The translations under genes were made by a program, and so were the position numbers. From Polaribacter vadi (GTDB taxonomy: Bacteria; Bacteroidota; Bacteroidia; Flavobacteriales; Flavobacteriaceae), in assembly GCF_001761365.1 (NCBI RefSeq), contig NZ_CP017477.1, forward strand, positions 1,982,501 through 2,046,500: DNA of 64,000 bases. Reading direction: 5' to 3'. Within the stretch, counting starts at the first letter, position 1. Each line of letters starts with the position of its first letter. Positions 24,246-32,607 of the stretch are shown in pieces. Below the pieces are notes generated by a model, which had not been told where the DNA came from, did no database searches, and saw only the letters and a list, made by a program, of their open reading frames with translations.

Positions 24246-25226
24246 TTACTTATAAGTAGTATATTCTTCTAAATCTCCATTTTTATTCAGATAGATAAGA
24301 ATCACTTTTAATTCGTTGTTATTTTTTAAAAACTCTTTGGTTTTTTCTAAACCCATTGCCATAAATGCAGTTGCGTACGCATCTACATCTGCACAATCTA
24401 CAGCACCAATAACAGAAACACTTAACAAATTACTCTCTGTTGCAAAACCTGTTTTTGGATTGATGGTATGTACATATTTTTTCCCATCTTCAGAAATTCT
24501 AAATTTCCTATAATTACCAGAAGTTGCCATAGATTTATCAGAAAGATTAATCACTTTAAAACCATTTTCTACATCTACAGGATTTACTAGTTTAATAATC
24601 CAAGGTTCGTCATTTTTCTTGGTTCCTTTCGCTCTAATTTCTCCACCAATTTCTATCAAATAATTAGCTATATTTTTATCATTAAAAAAACGAGCAACAA
24701 CATCGATTCCAAAACCTTTGGCAATCGAATTAAAATCTAAATAAACCTCAGGATATTCTTTTACAATTTTATTATCGATGAGTTTTATTTTATCCAAACC
24801 AACAAATTGCATTTGTTCTAATATTTGAATATCTGTCAGATTAATTTTCTCGTCTTTTGGACCAAAACCATACGCATTTACTAAATTACCAACTGTTGGA
24901 TCGAAAAACCCATCAGTTTCTTTGTGTATTTTTTTTGATTTTTTAAACACTTCAGAGAATATTTCATCAACAGAAATATTGGTATTTCCTTGGTTTATTT
25001 GCGAAATATCTGAAGTTTCGATATACGTAGACACAGAATTATTAACCAGTAAGAAAAGACTGTCTAAGCTTTTTTTGTAATTTTCATCAGCATTTAAATA
25101 TGTTATTTTATAAGAGGTGCCAAAAACAAAGCCTTTTAAAACAAAATCTTTCTTAATAGTTGATTGCTTACAAGCTATAAAGCTCAATAAAAATGAATAA
25201 AAGAGGATAGTTTTTATGAATTTCAT
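24246..25226 (-). CDS. FAD:protein FMN transferase (ApbE)
   Basis: A 326-residue lipoprotein (MKFIKTILFYSFLLSFIAC) of the ApbE family, which attaches FMN to Thr of flavoproteins such as NqrB/C and RnfG/D using FAD. Typical blocks are VFGTSYKITY, DPTVGNLVNAYGFGP (near 113), DFNSIAKGFGID (near 170), EIGGEIRAKG (near 195) and YVHTINPKTG (near 258), where metal and FAD bind. No Nqr or Rnf gene lies in this window. It is divergent from the OmpA-like gene. Confidence 0.92.
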   Translation of the reverse strand: MKFIKTILFYSFLLSFIACKQSTIKKDFVLKGFVFGTSYKITYLNADENYKKSLDSLFLLVNNSVSTYIETSDISQINQGNTNISVDEIFSEVFKKSKKIHKETDGFFDPTVGNLVNAYGFGPKDEKINLTDIQILEQMQFVGLDKIKLIDNKIVKEYPEVYLDFNSIAKGFGIDVVARFFNDKNIANYLIEIGGEIRAKGTKKNDEPWIIKLVNPVDVENGFKVINLSDKSMATSGNYRKFRISEDGKKYVHTINPKTGFATESNLLSVSVIGAVDCADVDAYATAFMAMGLEKTKEFLKNNNELKVILIYLNKNGDLEEYTTYK

Positions 25227-25244
25227 AATTATGATAGTTTTTTA

Positions 25245-25252
25245 CAAAAATA
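25245..25252 (-). promoter_or_regulatory. apbE promoter -7 box
   Basis: On the minus strand TATTTTTG matches TAnnTTTG and lies 18 bp before the ATG at 25226. Confidence 0.5.
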
Positions 25253-25308
25253 GCATATAAAGTTTTCATAAAATCCTATTTATTCTGCTTATTCTATGTC
25301 TATTTTGT

Positions 25309-25316
25309 TAAATTTG
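25309..25316 (+). promoter_or_regulatory. OmpA-like gene promoter -7 box
   Basis: TAAATTTG matches TAnnTTTG and lies 25 bp before the ATG of the OmpA-like gene. Confidence 0.5.
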
Positions 25317-25341
25317 TAGTTCGAATTTAATTATAAAAAAA

Positions 25342-26190
25342 ATGAAAAAAGCATCGATATTATTATTGTTTTCTTTAATTATTGTAACTTCTTGTGTTTC
25401 TAAAAAGAAATATGCAGAATTAGAAGCTAATAACTCTCAAACTAAAGAAGAATTATTAGCGGTAGAAACTACTTTGCAAAAATATTTAATTGAAAAAGAG
25501 AAGCAAGAAGCTAAATTAAATACTCTAGGAGAACAAATTAATTCTTTAAAAGAAGATAAAAAAACAGCGTTAAAGCAAGTTGAAAACTTAACAGTTTTAA
25601 CTCAATCTTCTTCTGATAACATTAAAACTGTAATTACTCAGTTAAGTGAAAAAGACAAGTATATTAATGGAATTAGAAAAGCAATGACGCAGAAAGATTC
25701 TATTAATCTTGCTATAAAATATCACTTAACTAAAAACTTAACAGATGGTATTCAAGATGAAGATATTACTGTAAATGTGGAAAAAACAGTTGTTTTTATC
25801 TCTATTTCTGATAAATTATTATTTAAAAGCGGTAGTTATAGCGTAACTGATAAAGCGTATACTGTTTTAGAGAAGATTGCAAAGGTAATTAACGATCAAC
25901 CTAAAATGGATGTGATGATTGAAGGTCATACAGATTCTACTCCTATTAAGAGAAATTTAATTCAGGATAACTGGGATTTATCTGCTTTAAGAGCAACTTC
26001 TATTACAAGAATTTTACAATATAAATTTGGGGTAACTCCAGAAAGATTAATTGCAGCTGGTAGAAGTCAATATGTGCCATTAGCACCAAATGATTCTGCA
26101 GCAAACAAATCTATAAACAGAAGAACAAAAATTATCATCATGCCTAAATTAAATCAGTTTTTTGATTTATTAGAGCAAGATGCTAACTAG
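25342..26190 (+). CDS. OmpA family lipoprotein
   Basis: A 282-residue lipoprotein (MKKASILLLFSLIIVTSC, lipobox Cys18). A coiled coil (about 25-105, rich in Glu, Lys and Leu) separates the lipid anchor from a C-terminal OmpA-like peptidoglycan-binding domain (about 150-275), with LLFKSGSYSV, IEGHTDSTPI near 195 and NRRTKIIIMP. It should tie the outer membrane to the cell wall. It is followed by a strong terminator and is transcribed alone. Confidence 0.92.
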   Translation: MKKASILLLFSLIIVTSCVSKKKYAELEANNSQTKEELLAVETTLQKYLIEKEKQEAKLNTLGEQINSLKEDKKTALKQVENLTVLTQSSSDNIKTVITQLSEKDKYINGIRKAMTQKDSINLAIKYHLTKNLTDGIQDEDITVNVEKTVVFISISDKLLFKSGSYSVTDKAYTVLEKIAKVINDQPKMDVMIEGHTDSTPIKRNLIQDNWDLSALRATSITRILQYKFGVTPERLIAAGRSQYVPLAPNDSAANKSINRRTKIIIMPKLNQFFDLLEQDAN

Positions 26191-26211
26191 TTTTTAGTTT
26201 CAATATTATTA

Positions 26212-26240
26212 AAAAAGACTTTCCATAGGAAAGTCTTTTT
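26212..26240 (+). terminator. Intrinsic terminator of the OmpA-like gene
   Basis: Perfect 13-bp arms AAAAAGACTTTCC and GGAAAGTCTTTTT surround a 3-nt loop, with more T after. Symmetry of A and T lets it also serve the convergent aat gene. Confidence 0.9.
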
Positions 26241-26298
26241 TTTTGGTCTTATTTTAAATTTATGGTTGGTTCTTTTAATAAAAAAATAATTTAGATAA

Positions 26299-26925
26299 TT
26301 AACTTTTCAAGATCTCCAAAAATAAATTTCTATCAATTTCTTTAGCTCCTAAACTTGCCAAATGTTCGTTATATATTTGGCAATCTATCAATTTGTAATC
26401 TTTGTTTTTTGAGAGATGAATAAACGCCAATTTTGATGCGTTAGAGACTTTACTAAACATACTTTCTCCACAGAAAATATTGTTAATTTCCAGTCCATAT
26501 AAACCACCAACTAATACATTATCTAGCCAAACTTCTATAGATTTTGCAACTCCAATTTTATAAAGGTTGATGTATGCTTGTTCCATTTCATCTGTAATCC
26601 AAGTGCCAAAACCATCTTTCCTGTAGGTATTTTTACAATTATAGATTACCTCTTCAAAAGCAGTATTTTCTGTAATTTTAAATTCTTTTTTATTGATGAT
26701 TTTTCGCATCGATTTTGAAACTTTTAAATCCTCTGGAAATAACACCATTCTTTCATATGGACAATACCAAACAATTGGATCATCTTCAGAAAACCAAGGA
26801 AAAATGCCGTTTTTATAAGCATGAATTAATCTTTCTGACGATAAATCTCCACCCAAAGCCAAAATACCATCTTTAGTTGTAAATTTATAAGCAGGGAATT
26901 CTATTTTTTCTGAGAGCCAAATCAC
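26299..26925 (-). CDS. aat: Leucyl/phenylalanyl-tRNA--protein transferase
   Basis: A 208-residue GNAT-fold enzyme that adds Leu or Phe to proteins with N-terminal Arg or Lys, marking them for ClpAP. Hallmarks are GILALGGDLSSERLIHAYKNGIFPW (starting near 19), WYCPYERMVLFPEDL and GGLYGLEINNIFCGESMFS near 133. The start is GTG at 26925, which gives the proper MIWL start. The length is usual for Bacteroidota. Confidence 0.95.
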   Translation of the reverse strand: MIWLSEKIEFPAYKFTTKDGILALGGDLSSERLIHAYKNGIFPWFSEDDPIVWYCPYERMVLFPEDLKVSKSMRKIINKKEFKITENTAFEEVIYNCKNTYRKDGFGTWITDEMEQAYINLYKIGVAKSIEVWLDNVLVGGLYGLEINNIFCGESMFSKVSNASKLAFIHLSKNKDYKLIDCQIYNEHLASLGAKEIDRNLFLEILKS

Positions 26926-27012
26926 TTTTTAGTAAAATTTTTATGCGAATGTACCAATTTATTAAAAATGCGTTAAACTATCTTTTATTTAAAAAGATAA
27001 GAATATTGTTAC

Positions 27013-27020
27013 TATTTTTG
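27013..27020 (+). promoter_or_regulatory. Promoter -7 box of the VTT-domain gene
   Basis: TATTTTTG matches TAnnTTTG, 25 bp before the TTG start at 27046. Confidence 0.45.
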
Positions 27021-27045
27021 TAAATTAACAAAAACAAAAAGTTTC

Positions 27046-27675
27046 TTGGAAAAAAAGCGCAAAAAAAGAAAGAAAAATACTGCATTCATAGGTAAAAGAC
27101 TCCATAATTATTATGGCAGAACTGGCTTTTATTTATTTGTGTGGGAAAGCGTAAAAAAAGCATTTTTACCAATAGTATTAGTTGTTATTGGTGTGTTTCT
27201 TTTTAACAAATATGTCTATGATATTAATGAAGGATTAGAAACAATTACAGAAACATTTTCTAAAACAGGTATCTTAATTACATTTTTTATTTCAGAAACA
27301 TTATTAGGATTAATTCCGCCAGAAATTTTTATTGCTTGGTCTGGAAAAACAGAAAGTCCTATAATTAACTTATCCATTTTAGCTACTTTATCTTATTTAG
27401 GTGGTTTAGTTTCTTATTTTATTGGAAAAACGGCTTTAAAAATAAAATCGCTTAAAGAATATTTAGAAGTAAAAATGGCAGCAAATTTAAAAAACACTCG
27501 AAAATGGGGAGGTTTTTTAATTTTAGTTGGTGCTTTATTACCTCTTCCTTTTTCAATTGCTTGTTTAGCTGCAGGAATGATAAAATATCCTTTTAGAAAC
27601 GTAGTGTTTTTTGGACTTTTTCGTTTTGCAAGATTCGCTGCTTATGCTTGGGCAATTTTTCAAGTAGTAGATTAA
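27046..27675 (+). CDS. VTT/DedA-like integral membrane protein
   Basis: A 209-residue membrane protein with a very basic start (MEKKRKKRKKN), about five hydrophobic segments, and DedA-like features: SETLLGLIPPEIFIAW near 88 and GALLPLPFSIACLAAGMIKYP near 166. DedA proteins are linked to lipid flipping and membrane charge balance. Translation must begin at TTG 27046, since no upstream in-frame ATG exists and the next Met is deep in the protein. It is followed by a short DUF1456 gene 54 bp later. Confidence 0.8.
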   Translation: MEKKRKKRKKNTAFIGKRLHNYYGRTGFYLFVWESVKKAFLPIVLVVIGVFLFNKYVYDINEGLETITETFSKTGILITFFISETLLGLIPPEIFIAWSGKTESPIINLSILATLSYLGGLVSYFIGKTALKIKSLKEYLEVKMAANLKNTRKWGGFLILVGALLPLPFSIACLAAGMIKYPFRNVVFFGLFRFARFAAYAWAIFQVVD

Positions 27676-27729
27676 CTTTATATAAGTTATCAACTTTAAT
27701 AGTATCACTAATAAACGTATATTTATAGT

Positions 27730-27978
27730 ATGGGATTAAGTAATAATGATATTTTCAAAAAATTAAGAGTCGCTCACAAATTACGTGATACAGATATTAT
27801 AGAAATTTGTGCTTTGGTAGATTTTAAAGTTTCTAAAGCTGAACTAGGTGCCATTTTTAGAGCTGAAGAACATCCTAAATATATAGAATGTGGAGACCAA
27901 TTTTTACGTAACTTTTTGAATGGTTTGGTTGTTCATTTACGTGGACCAATGCCAAAGAAAAAAGAAGAAAAGAAATAA
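27730..27978 (+). CDS. DUF1456 family protein, single-repeat form
   Basis: An 82-residue protein with the DUF1456 pattern (SNNDIFKKLRVAHKLRD, then CGDQFLRNFLNGLVVHLRG). The E. coli YehS type is about 155 residues with two such repeats, while this one holds a single repeat and a basic tail KKKEEKK. Short forms are common in Flavobacteriia, so it is probably complete. The function is not known. Confidence 0.85.
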   Translation: MGLSNNDIFKKLRVAHKLRDTDIIEICALVDFKVSKAELGAIFRAEEHPKYIECGDQFLRNFLNGLVVHLRGPMPKKKEEKK

Positions 27979-28067
27979 AATTCTTTTTTTTTGACGAATA
28001 GACTTCGCTTCGCTTTTGGATGCAAGAATCAATACTAAATAAAAAGAAGCAGAAAATAAAATTCATA

Positions 28068-28107
28068 AAAAAAAGAGTGCAAATTTTAAAATTTGCACTC
28101 TTTTTTT
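28068..28107. terminator. Bidirectional terminator, loopless perfect palindrome
   Basis: The arms A7-GAGTGCAAATTTT and its exact complement meet with no spacer, 40 bp in all. It lies between the convergent DUF1456 and DUF3127 genes and carries a T-run on each strand. Confidence 0.88.
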
Positions 28108-28130
28108 ATCTTGTTTCTAAAATCTAAAAT

Positions 28131-28499
28131 TTAGAAAGGTAAATCATCTGGTTCATCATCAGATACGTTAGATGCTGGCTCAAACTGATCTACAGGTGGC
28201 AGGTTTTGTGCTGAAGCCCCTCCAGAAATACCTTCAATTCTCCAACCCTGAATAGAGTTAAAATATTTAGCTTCTCCTTGTGGGTTAATCCATTCTCTAC
28301 CTCTTAAATTAATCGAAACTTTTACATCTTGACCAACTTTATAATTATTTAATAAATCTGTCTTATCCTGTACAAATTCAATCATAATCATCTGTGGATA
28401 TTGATCGTCTGTAGTTACAACCAATTCTCTTTTTCTAAATCCGTTTGCACCAAACGTTTGTACTTCTCCAATTAATTTTACTTTACCAATAACTTCCAT
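28131..28499 (-). CDS. DUF3127 protein, SSB-like acidic tail
   Basis: A 122-residue protein typical of Bacteroidota, with an OB-fold-like core (MEVIGKVKLIGEVQTFGANG at the start, KVSINLRGREWINPQGEAKYF near 64) and the tail SDDEPDDLPF. The acidic hydrophobic end looks like that of single-strand DNA-binding proteins, which recruit repair partners. The DNA role is an inference. The ATG at 28499 is the family start; a longer reading is in the gap. It lies 5 bp after the flavin reductase gene and is likely co-transcribed. Confidence 0.88.
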   Translation of the reverse strand: MEVIGKVKLIGEVQTFGANGFRKRELVVTTDDQYPQMIMIEFVQDKTDLLNNYKVGQDVKVSINLRGREWINPQGEAKYFNSIQGWRIEGISGGASAQNLPPVDQFEPASNVSDDEPDDLPF

Positions 28500-28504
28500 A
28501 ATAT

Positions 28505-29365
28505 TTATTTTAATAAAAGCACTTTCCAAGCACTTTCTACATCGTTCTTACTTAAAAAATCTTGGGCAAATGTATGTTTTTTTGTAGTTTCTAACCCAAT
28601 AAATTGCGGATGTTCTTTCGCAAAGTTATTAACAGTTTCATCAGAAGGCAATTGTTCTACGTTTCCTAACATACCCAAATTATTACCTGTAAGTATTGTA
28701 CTATTTCTAATTTCAGTAGGAATTTGATCAACTCCCATTCCTAAAGTTGAGATTGGTTTATCAATTTCAAAAAAACCATCTCTAGCTCTTGTATAATAAC
28801 TACCTCCTGCTCTAGCAACCAAATCTATTTTATGTTGATCTATAGCTCCATTGTCATCCAAAACAGCCTCAGAAACATGCATTTTAACCACTTCACAAAT
28901 AATTAAATTCCCTGCTCCACCTTCATCACCTGTAAAAATAACATCTTTTACTTTACACTCAAATTGCACAGGAGATTCTGCTACTCTAAAAGGTTTTATT
29001 TTGTCGGATTTTAACATCGTAAAACCTGCTTTTTCAAACTCATTTACCCCTTTTGCATATTCTGTAGAACTTAAAGACATTTGCTGAACAATATCATAAT
29101 TTACCACATTTATAACTACTTCTTTTGTTGCCAAAGCATTTTCTAACGTGTGTTTTATAGTATTATCTCTTACTCTTCTTGCTGGTGAAAATATTAATGT
29201 TGGCGGATTTGAACCAAACACATTAAAAAACGAAAATGGAGATAAATTCGGGTTTCCATCTTCATCTATCGTACTTGCAAACGCAATGGGTCTTGGAGCA
29301 ATTGCGCCTAATAAATAACCATGTAATTTTCCTGTTGATATTTCTTTTGGATCTATAGAAAGCAT
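28505..29365 (-). CDS. Flavin reductase-like FMN-binding protein
   Basis: A 286-residue protein with a split-barrel flavin reductase domain: GAIAPRPIAFASTIDEDG near 18, LSPFSFFNVFGSNPP near 41, and HVSEAVLDDNG near 165. It should bind FMN and either reduce it with NAD(P)H or act as an oxidoreductase. The ATG at 29365 gives the typical start MLSIDPKEISTGKLHG. It heads a two-gene unit with the DUF3127 gene. Confidence 0.9.
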   Translation of the reverse strand: MLSIDPKEISTGKLHGYLLGAIAPRPIAFASTIDEDGNPNLSPFSFFNVFGSNPPTLIFSPARRVRDNTIKHTLENALATKEVVINVVNYDIVQQMSLSSTEYAKGVNEFEKAGFTMLKSDKIKPFRVAESPVQFECKVKDVIFTGDEGGAGNLIICEVVKMHVSEAVLDDNGAIDQHKIDLVARAGGSYYTRARDGFFEIDKPISTLGMGVDQIPTEIRNSTILTGNNLGMLGNVEQLPSDETVNNFAKEHPQFIGLETTKKHTFAQDFLSKNDVESAWKVLLLK

Positions 29366-29524
29366 AAATAAGTTGTTTATATATCTATTTAATTGCAGCA
29401 AATAACTAAAAATAGTTAAATAATTAAAAACCTTTCGACTGCGCTCAAGGAGACATTGAAATAAAAATTTTATACTTGTAAAGATACTATCAAAACTTGA
29501 AATGAGTTATATACAAGAAATCTT

Positions 29525-29532
29525 TATATTTG
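29525..29532 (+). promoter_or_regulatory. Promoter -7 box of the orphan histidine kinase
   Basis: TATATTTG matches TAnnTTTG and ends only 6 bp before the ATG at 29539. Transcription would begin at or next to the start codon, giving a leaderless or nearly leaderless mRNA. Confidence 0.5.
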
Positions 29533-29538
29533 TTTTTA

Positions 29539-30696
29539 ATGAAAATTTTCTCAAACACCTTATTATTCAAACGAATTACAATTCTTGTTTCTTTTGTAAT
29601 TGTTACTTTAATTCTTTGGAATACCTATACATTTTTTCAGAAATTTAAACAAGCTGAAAGAGCAAAAATGGAAATTCATGGAGAAGCCATTAAAGAATTA
29701 AGGACCGATAATTTAGCAGATTTAGATAAAAATATCTCTGGACTTCCTTTAAATATTATCAGCAGAACAAAAGATATTCCGTTTATTTTGGTGGATGCTG
29801 ATGGAGCAATAAAAGGCTCAAACAACTTAGATCCTAAAAAAGAAAACGACTCTACATATTTGGCTAATCAGTTAGCCATTATGAAGAAACAAAACAAACC
29901 TATTGAAGTAGATTATTTAGGCAAAACAGATTATATTTATTACAGAGATTCAGCTTTATTAGACAAACTCACCTATTATCCTTTAGCTTTATTGTTGATT
30001 TTAGTTTTATTCTTAGCTGTAATTTATTTGTTCTATAGTTCTAACAAAGCTGCAGAAACTAATAAATTGTGGACAGGAATGGCTAAGGAAACTGCACATC
30101 AAATTGGCACACCTTTATCTTCTCTATTAGGTTGGATTGCCATTTTAAAAATGGAAAAAGTTGATGAAACTTATATTCATGAAATCGAAAAAGATGTTCA
30201 CAGATTAAACACAATTGCCAATCGTTTTTCTAAAATTGGTTCAAAACCAGAACTCAAAAAAGAAAATATTGTAGACATTACAAAACAAGCTTTCGATTAT
30301 TTAGAATCTCGAAGTTCTAAACAAATAACGTTTTCATTTTCGTCTACAGACAAAGAAATTTACACAAATTTAAATACCGAATTATTTGGTTGGGTGATTG
30401 AAAACCTCATCAAAAATGGTATTGATGCTATGTTAGGAAAAGGAAATTTAAACCTACAGATTGAAAGCGAACAAAAGAAAGTAAAAATCACGCTTTCTGA
30501 CACTGGAAAAGGAATGCCTAAAAAATTATTCAAGCAGATTTTTAAACCTGGTTTTACCACTAAAAAACGTGGTTGGGGCTTGGGTTTATCACTTTCTAAA
30601 CGTATTGTAGAAGATTATCATAATGGAAAAATTTTCGTTAAAAAGTCAGAAATTGATAAAGGAACTACATTTCAGATTTTGTTGAATAAGGTTTAG
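29539..30696 (+). CDS. Orphan sensor histidine kinase
   Basis: A 385-residue membrane kinase with helices at about 10-32 and 145-170 and a periplasmic sensor between them. The phosphorylation box is AKETAHQIGTPLSSL with His near 193. The ATPase part shows the N box ENLIKNGIDAM near 294, G1 DTGKGMP near 326 and FKPGFTTKKRGWGLGLSLSK. The ATG at 29539 is preferred to a TTG three codons up. No response regulator is adjacent, so its partner lies elsewhere. An 82-bp repeat follows its stop by 7 bp. Confidence 0.92.
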   Translation: MKIFSNTLLFKRITILVSFVIVTLILWNTYTFFQKFKQAERAKMEIHGEAIKELRTDNLADLDKNISGLPLNIISRTKDIPFILVDADGAIKGSNNLDPKKENDSTYLANQLAIMKKQNKPIEVDYLGKTDYIYYRDSALLDKLTYYPLALLLILVLFLAVIYLFYSSNKAAETNKLWTGMAKETAHQIGTPLSSLLGWIAILKMEKVDETYIHEIEKDVHRLNTIANRFSKIGSKPELKKENIVDITKQAFDYLESRSSKQITFSFSSTDKEIYTNLNTELFGWVIENLIKNGIDAMLGKGNLNLQIESEQKKVKITLSDTGKGMPKKLFKQIFKPGFTTKKRGWGLGLSLSKRIVEDYHNGKIFVKKSEIDKGTTFQILLNKV

Positions 30697-30703
30697 TTTT
30701 TGG

Positions 30704-30785
30704 AGCTATTTCCTGCTTTCACTACTCGCTTTTTTTGCTTAAAAAAAGCAAAAAAGAGCTCAAACAGGTCGTTCAATCAGGGCTA
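30704..30785 (+). repeat. 82-bp structured repeat, copy 1 (3' of histidine kinase)
   Basis: It begins AGCTATTTCCTGCTTTCA and ends TTCAATCAGGGCTA. The middle forms a stem, TTTTTTGCTT with AAGCAAAAAA. A second copy at 31464-31545 in reverse orientation agrees at 73 of 82 positions. Both lie directly after stop codons and in the same sense as the gene they follow. Confidence 0.85.
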
Positions 30786-30865
30786 GAATTATTTGTAAAC
30801 TATTGGAATAATTAAAAAATTAGTAAATATTTAGCTAAAAATCTGAACTTTTATTCTCACTGTAA

Positions 30866-30917
30866 TGAGATTTCTCCTAAAGTTTATCTTGAGCGAAGAC
30901 GAAAGGTCGAAATGACA
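30866..30917. repeat. REP-like repeat fragment
   Basis: The TGAGATTTCTCCT block and the TCGAAATGACA block of the 89-bp repeat family occur 29 bp apart, with CTTGAGCGAAGACGAAAGG between. A related piece, CCTTTCGACTGCGCTCAAGG, lies at 29431-29450. Confidence 0.65.
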
Positions 30918-30940
30918 AAACTGGTTGGAAAACAAAAAAA

Positions 30941-31330
30941 CTATTCAAACTCTTTAGAAATCTGTTCAGCCAAAGCAACAAATTCTTCGCTGCTTAAATT
31001 TACTTTGTGTGTAAACTGCATATCACTCATAACATTTGTTGGCACTAAATGAACATGCACATGAGGCACTTCTAAACCAATTACACTCATTCCTATTCTT
31101 TTACAAGGCACAGCTTTTTCTAATGCTTTTGCAACTCTGTAAGAAAAATCCATTAAGTTGCTATAAGCTTCTTTTGATAAATCGAAAATTTTGTTTTCTT
31201 CTTTTTTTGGCACAACCAAAGTATGTCCTTTTGCATTTGGGTTAATGTCTAGAAACGCAATAAAATCTTCATTTTCTGCAACTTTGTAACTTGGTATTTC
31301 TCCTGTAATTATTTTTGTAAATATGCTCAT
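30941..31330 (-). CDS. HIT family protein (Hint-type nucleotide hydrolase)
   Basis: A 129-residue protein with the histidine triad VPHVHVHLVP near 88, and SIFTKIITGEIPSYKV and PNAKGHTLVVPKK further up, as in HINT-type phosphoramidases that act on AMP conjugates. It has no signal peptide. It follows greA in direction, but a terminator-like hairpin and an 82-bp repeat intervene. Repeats stand on both sides of the gene. Confidence 0.93.
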   Translation of the reverse strand: MSIFTKIITGEIPSYKVAENEDFIAFLDINPNAKGHTLVVPKKEENKIFDLSKEAYSNLMDFSYRVAKALEKAVPCKRIGMSVIGLEVPHVHVHLVPTNVMSDMQFTHKVNLSSEEFVALAEQISKEFE

Positions 31331-31366
31331 TTTATGGTTTGTTGTTCGTTGTTAAATATAAAAAAG

Positions 31367-31399
31367 AATTCGGGTTTTAGCAAAGCCAAAACCCGAATT
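31367..31399 (-). terminator. Hairpin between greA and HIT genes
   Basis: The arms AATTCGGGTTTTAGC and GCCAAAACCCGAATT pair with one mismatch around a 3-nt loop. A-rich and T-rich flanks are present on both sides. It probably ends the greA transcript before the HIT gene. Confidence 0.7.
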
Positions 31400-31463
31400 A
31401 TAATAGTTTTTTTTTAAGTTATTACTTCCTTATAAGTTAATTCAAAAAGTTTGCAAACAAGTG

Positions 31464-31545
31464 TAGCCCTGATTGAAGCATTTGTTTGAGCTCTTTTTTG
31501 CCTTTTTCAGGCAAAAAAAGCGAGTGCTGAAAGCAGGAAATAGCT
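31464..31545 (-). repeat. 82-bp structured repeat, copy 2 (3' of greA)
   Basis: It is the reverse-oriented partner of 30704-30785, 10 bp after the greA stop on the minus strand. The stem differs by a paired change (T-A in copy 1, C-G here: TTGCCT with AGGCAA), so the fold is kept while the sequence shifts. Confidence 0.85.
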
Positions 31546-31555
31546 TCAAATAAAA

Positions 31556-32029
31556 TTATCTAGAAATCTCTATTATCTCGAATTTCATAATTCCATTTGG
31601 AACTTGAATTTCTGCAATATCACCAACTTTCTTACCTAATAAACCTTTACCAATTGGCGAGTTTACAGATAATTTTCCGTTTCTAACATCGGTCTCAGAA
31701 TCTGCCACCAATCTGTAGCTAAACTCCATTCCGTTTGTAGTATTTTTAATTTTCACGTTAGAATGTATTAATATTTTAGAGGTATCTAACTGACTTTCAT
31801 CTAAAATACGCGCATTTGAAACTACATTTTTTAGTTTGGCGATTTTAAATTCTAAATGAGATTGCTCCTCTTTTGCTGCATGATATTCTGCGTTTTCACT
31901 CAAATCGCCTTTATCTCTTGCATCTGCAATTTCTTGAGTTACTCTTGGACGCTCAACTTGCTCCAATTGCAACAATTCGTCTTTTAATTTCTTTAATCCT
32001 TCTTCTGAATAATAAGATACGTCACTCAT
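31556..32029 (-). CDS. greA: Transcription elongation factor GreA
   Basis: A 157-residue factor that frees backtracked RNA polymerase by stimulating transcript cleavage. The N-terminal coiled coil carries ADARDKGDLSENAEYHAAKE near 36 with the acidic tip residues. The C-terminal FKBP-like part contains SPIGKGLLGKKVGD near 125. Length and start match the family. Its promoter box is at 32082-32089 and an 82-bp repeat follows the stop. Confidence 0.97.
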   Translation of the reverse strand: MSDVSYYSEEGLKKLKDELLQLEQVERPRVTQEIADARDKGDLSENAEYHAAKEEQSHLEFKIAKLKNVVSNARILDESQLDTSKILIHSNVKIKNTTNGMEFSYRLVADSETDVRNGKLSVNSPIGKGLLGKKVGDIAEIQVPNGIMKFEIIEISR

Positions 32030-32081
32030 AGTTTTTTAATTTAAAAAATCCCATTGCCTTCACAGGAATGAGATTTGATTA

Positions 32082-32089
32082 CAAATGTA
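32082..32089 (-). promoter_or_regulatory. greA promoter -7 box
   Basis: On the minus strand TACATTTG matches TAnnTTTG and lies about 52 bp before the greA ATG. Confidence 0.5.
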
Positions 32090-32137
32090 CAAAATATTTG
32101 TAACTTGCAATCGTTTTTGTAAAAACACACATTTAAT

Positions 32138-32554
32138 ATGTATAAAAAAATAATACTTTTAGTTTGTATAACCCTGTTTGTAAATTGCTCTGACACAACC
32201 AATTTAACAAACTGTATAAGATCTATTAATTTAAGTACAGTAACAGATTTAAACAACCCTAGTATGATAAATGCGCAAACTCCTGGAGGTTTTGCAGAAC
32301 TTCCTGGAGGTGTAAAAGGCATTTTATTATTTAATAAAAATGGTACTGATTTTGTAGCTTTCGATAAATTATGCCCAAAAAACGAGTGTACTACTCCAAT
32401 GGTTCTTGAAGGCAGAGTTTTAACATGTTCTTGCCATGAAAGTAAATATAGCGTAGATTTTGGTGGTGCTCCACAAACTGATGGTTTTGAGTGCCCAGCA
32501 ATTGAATATAAAGTTACAAAAAACGGAAGTACAATTCGAATCAGTAATTTTTAA
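32138..32554 (+). CDS. Rieske-like lipoprotein with altered cluster ligands
   Basis: A 138-residue lipoprotein (MYKKIILLVCITLFVNC, Cys17) with a Rieske-like fold: GGVKGILLFNKNGTDFVAFD, LCPKNECTTPM and LTCSCHESKYSVDFGGAP. A true Rieske site has CxH and CxxH. Here the first His position is Lys (CPK) and the second loop reads CSCHES, so one histidine ligand of the 2Fe-2S cluster is missing. It may bind a different cluster or none. It is divergent from greA and lies just before purK. Confidence 0.8.
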   Translation: MYKKIILLVCITLFVNCSDTTNLTNCIRSINLSTVTDLNNPSMINAQTPGGFAELPGGVKGILLFNKNGTDFVAFDKLCPKNECTTPMVLEGRVLTCSCHESKYSVDFGGAPQTDGFECPAIEYKVTKNGSTIRISNF

Positions 32555-32577
32555 TAGTTTCTTACTTTTTAGATGCT

Positions 32578-32585
32578 TATTTTTG
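32578..32585 (+). promoter_or_regulatory. purK promoter -7 box
   Basis: TATTTTTG matches TAnnTTTG and lies 22 bp before the GTG start of purK. Confidence 0.5.
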
Positions 32586-32607
32586 CTGAAACACAACAAT
32601 AACAAAC

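Noticed and set aside
27730..27978. Truncated DUF1456 gene
   Set aside because: Single-repeat forms are usual in this group, and the gene has a clean start, stop and following terminator.
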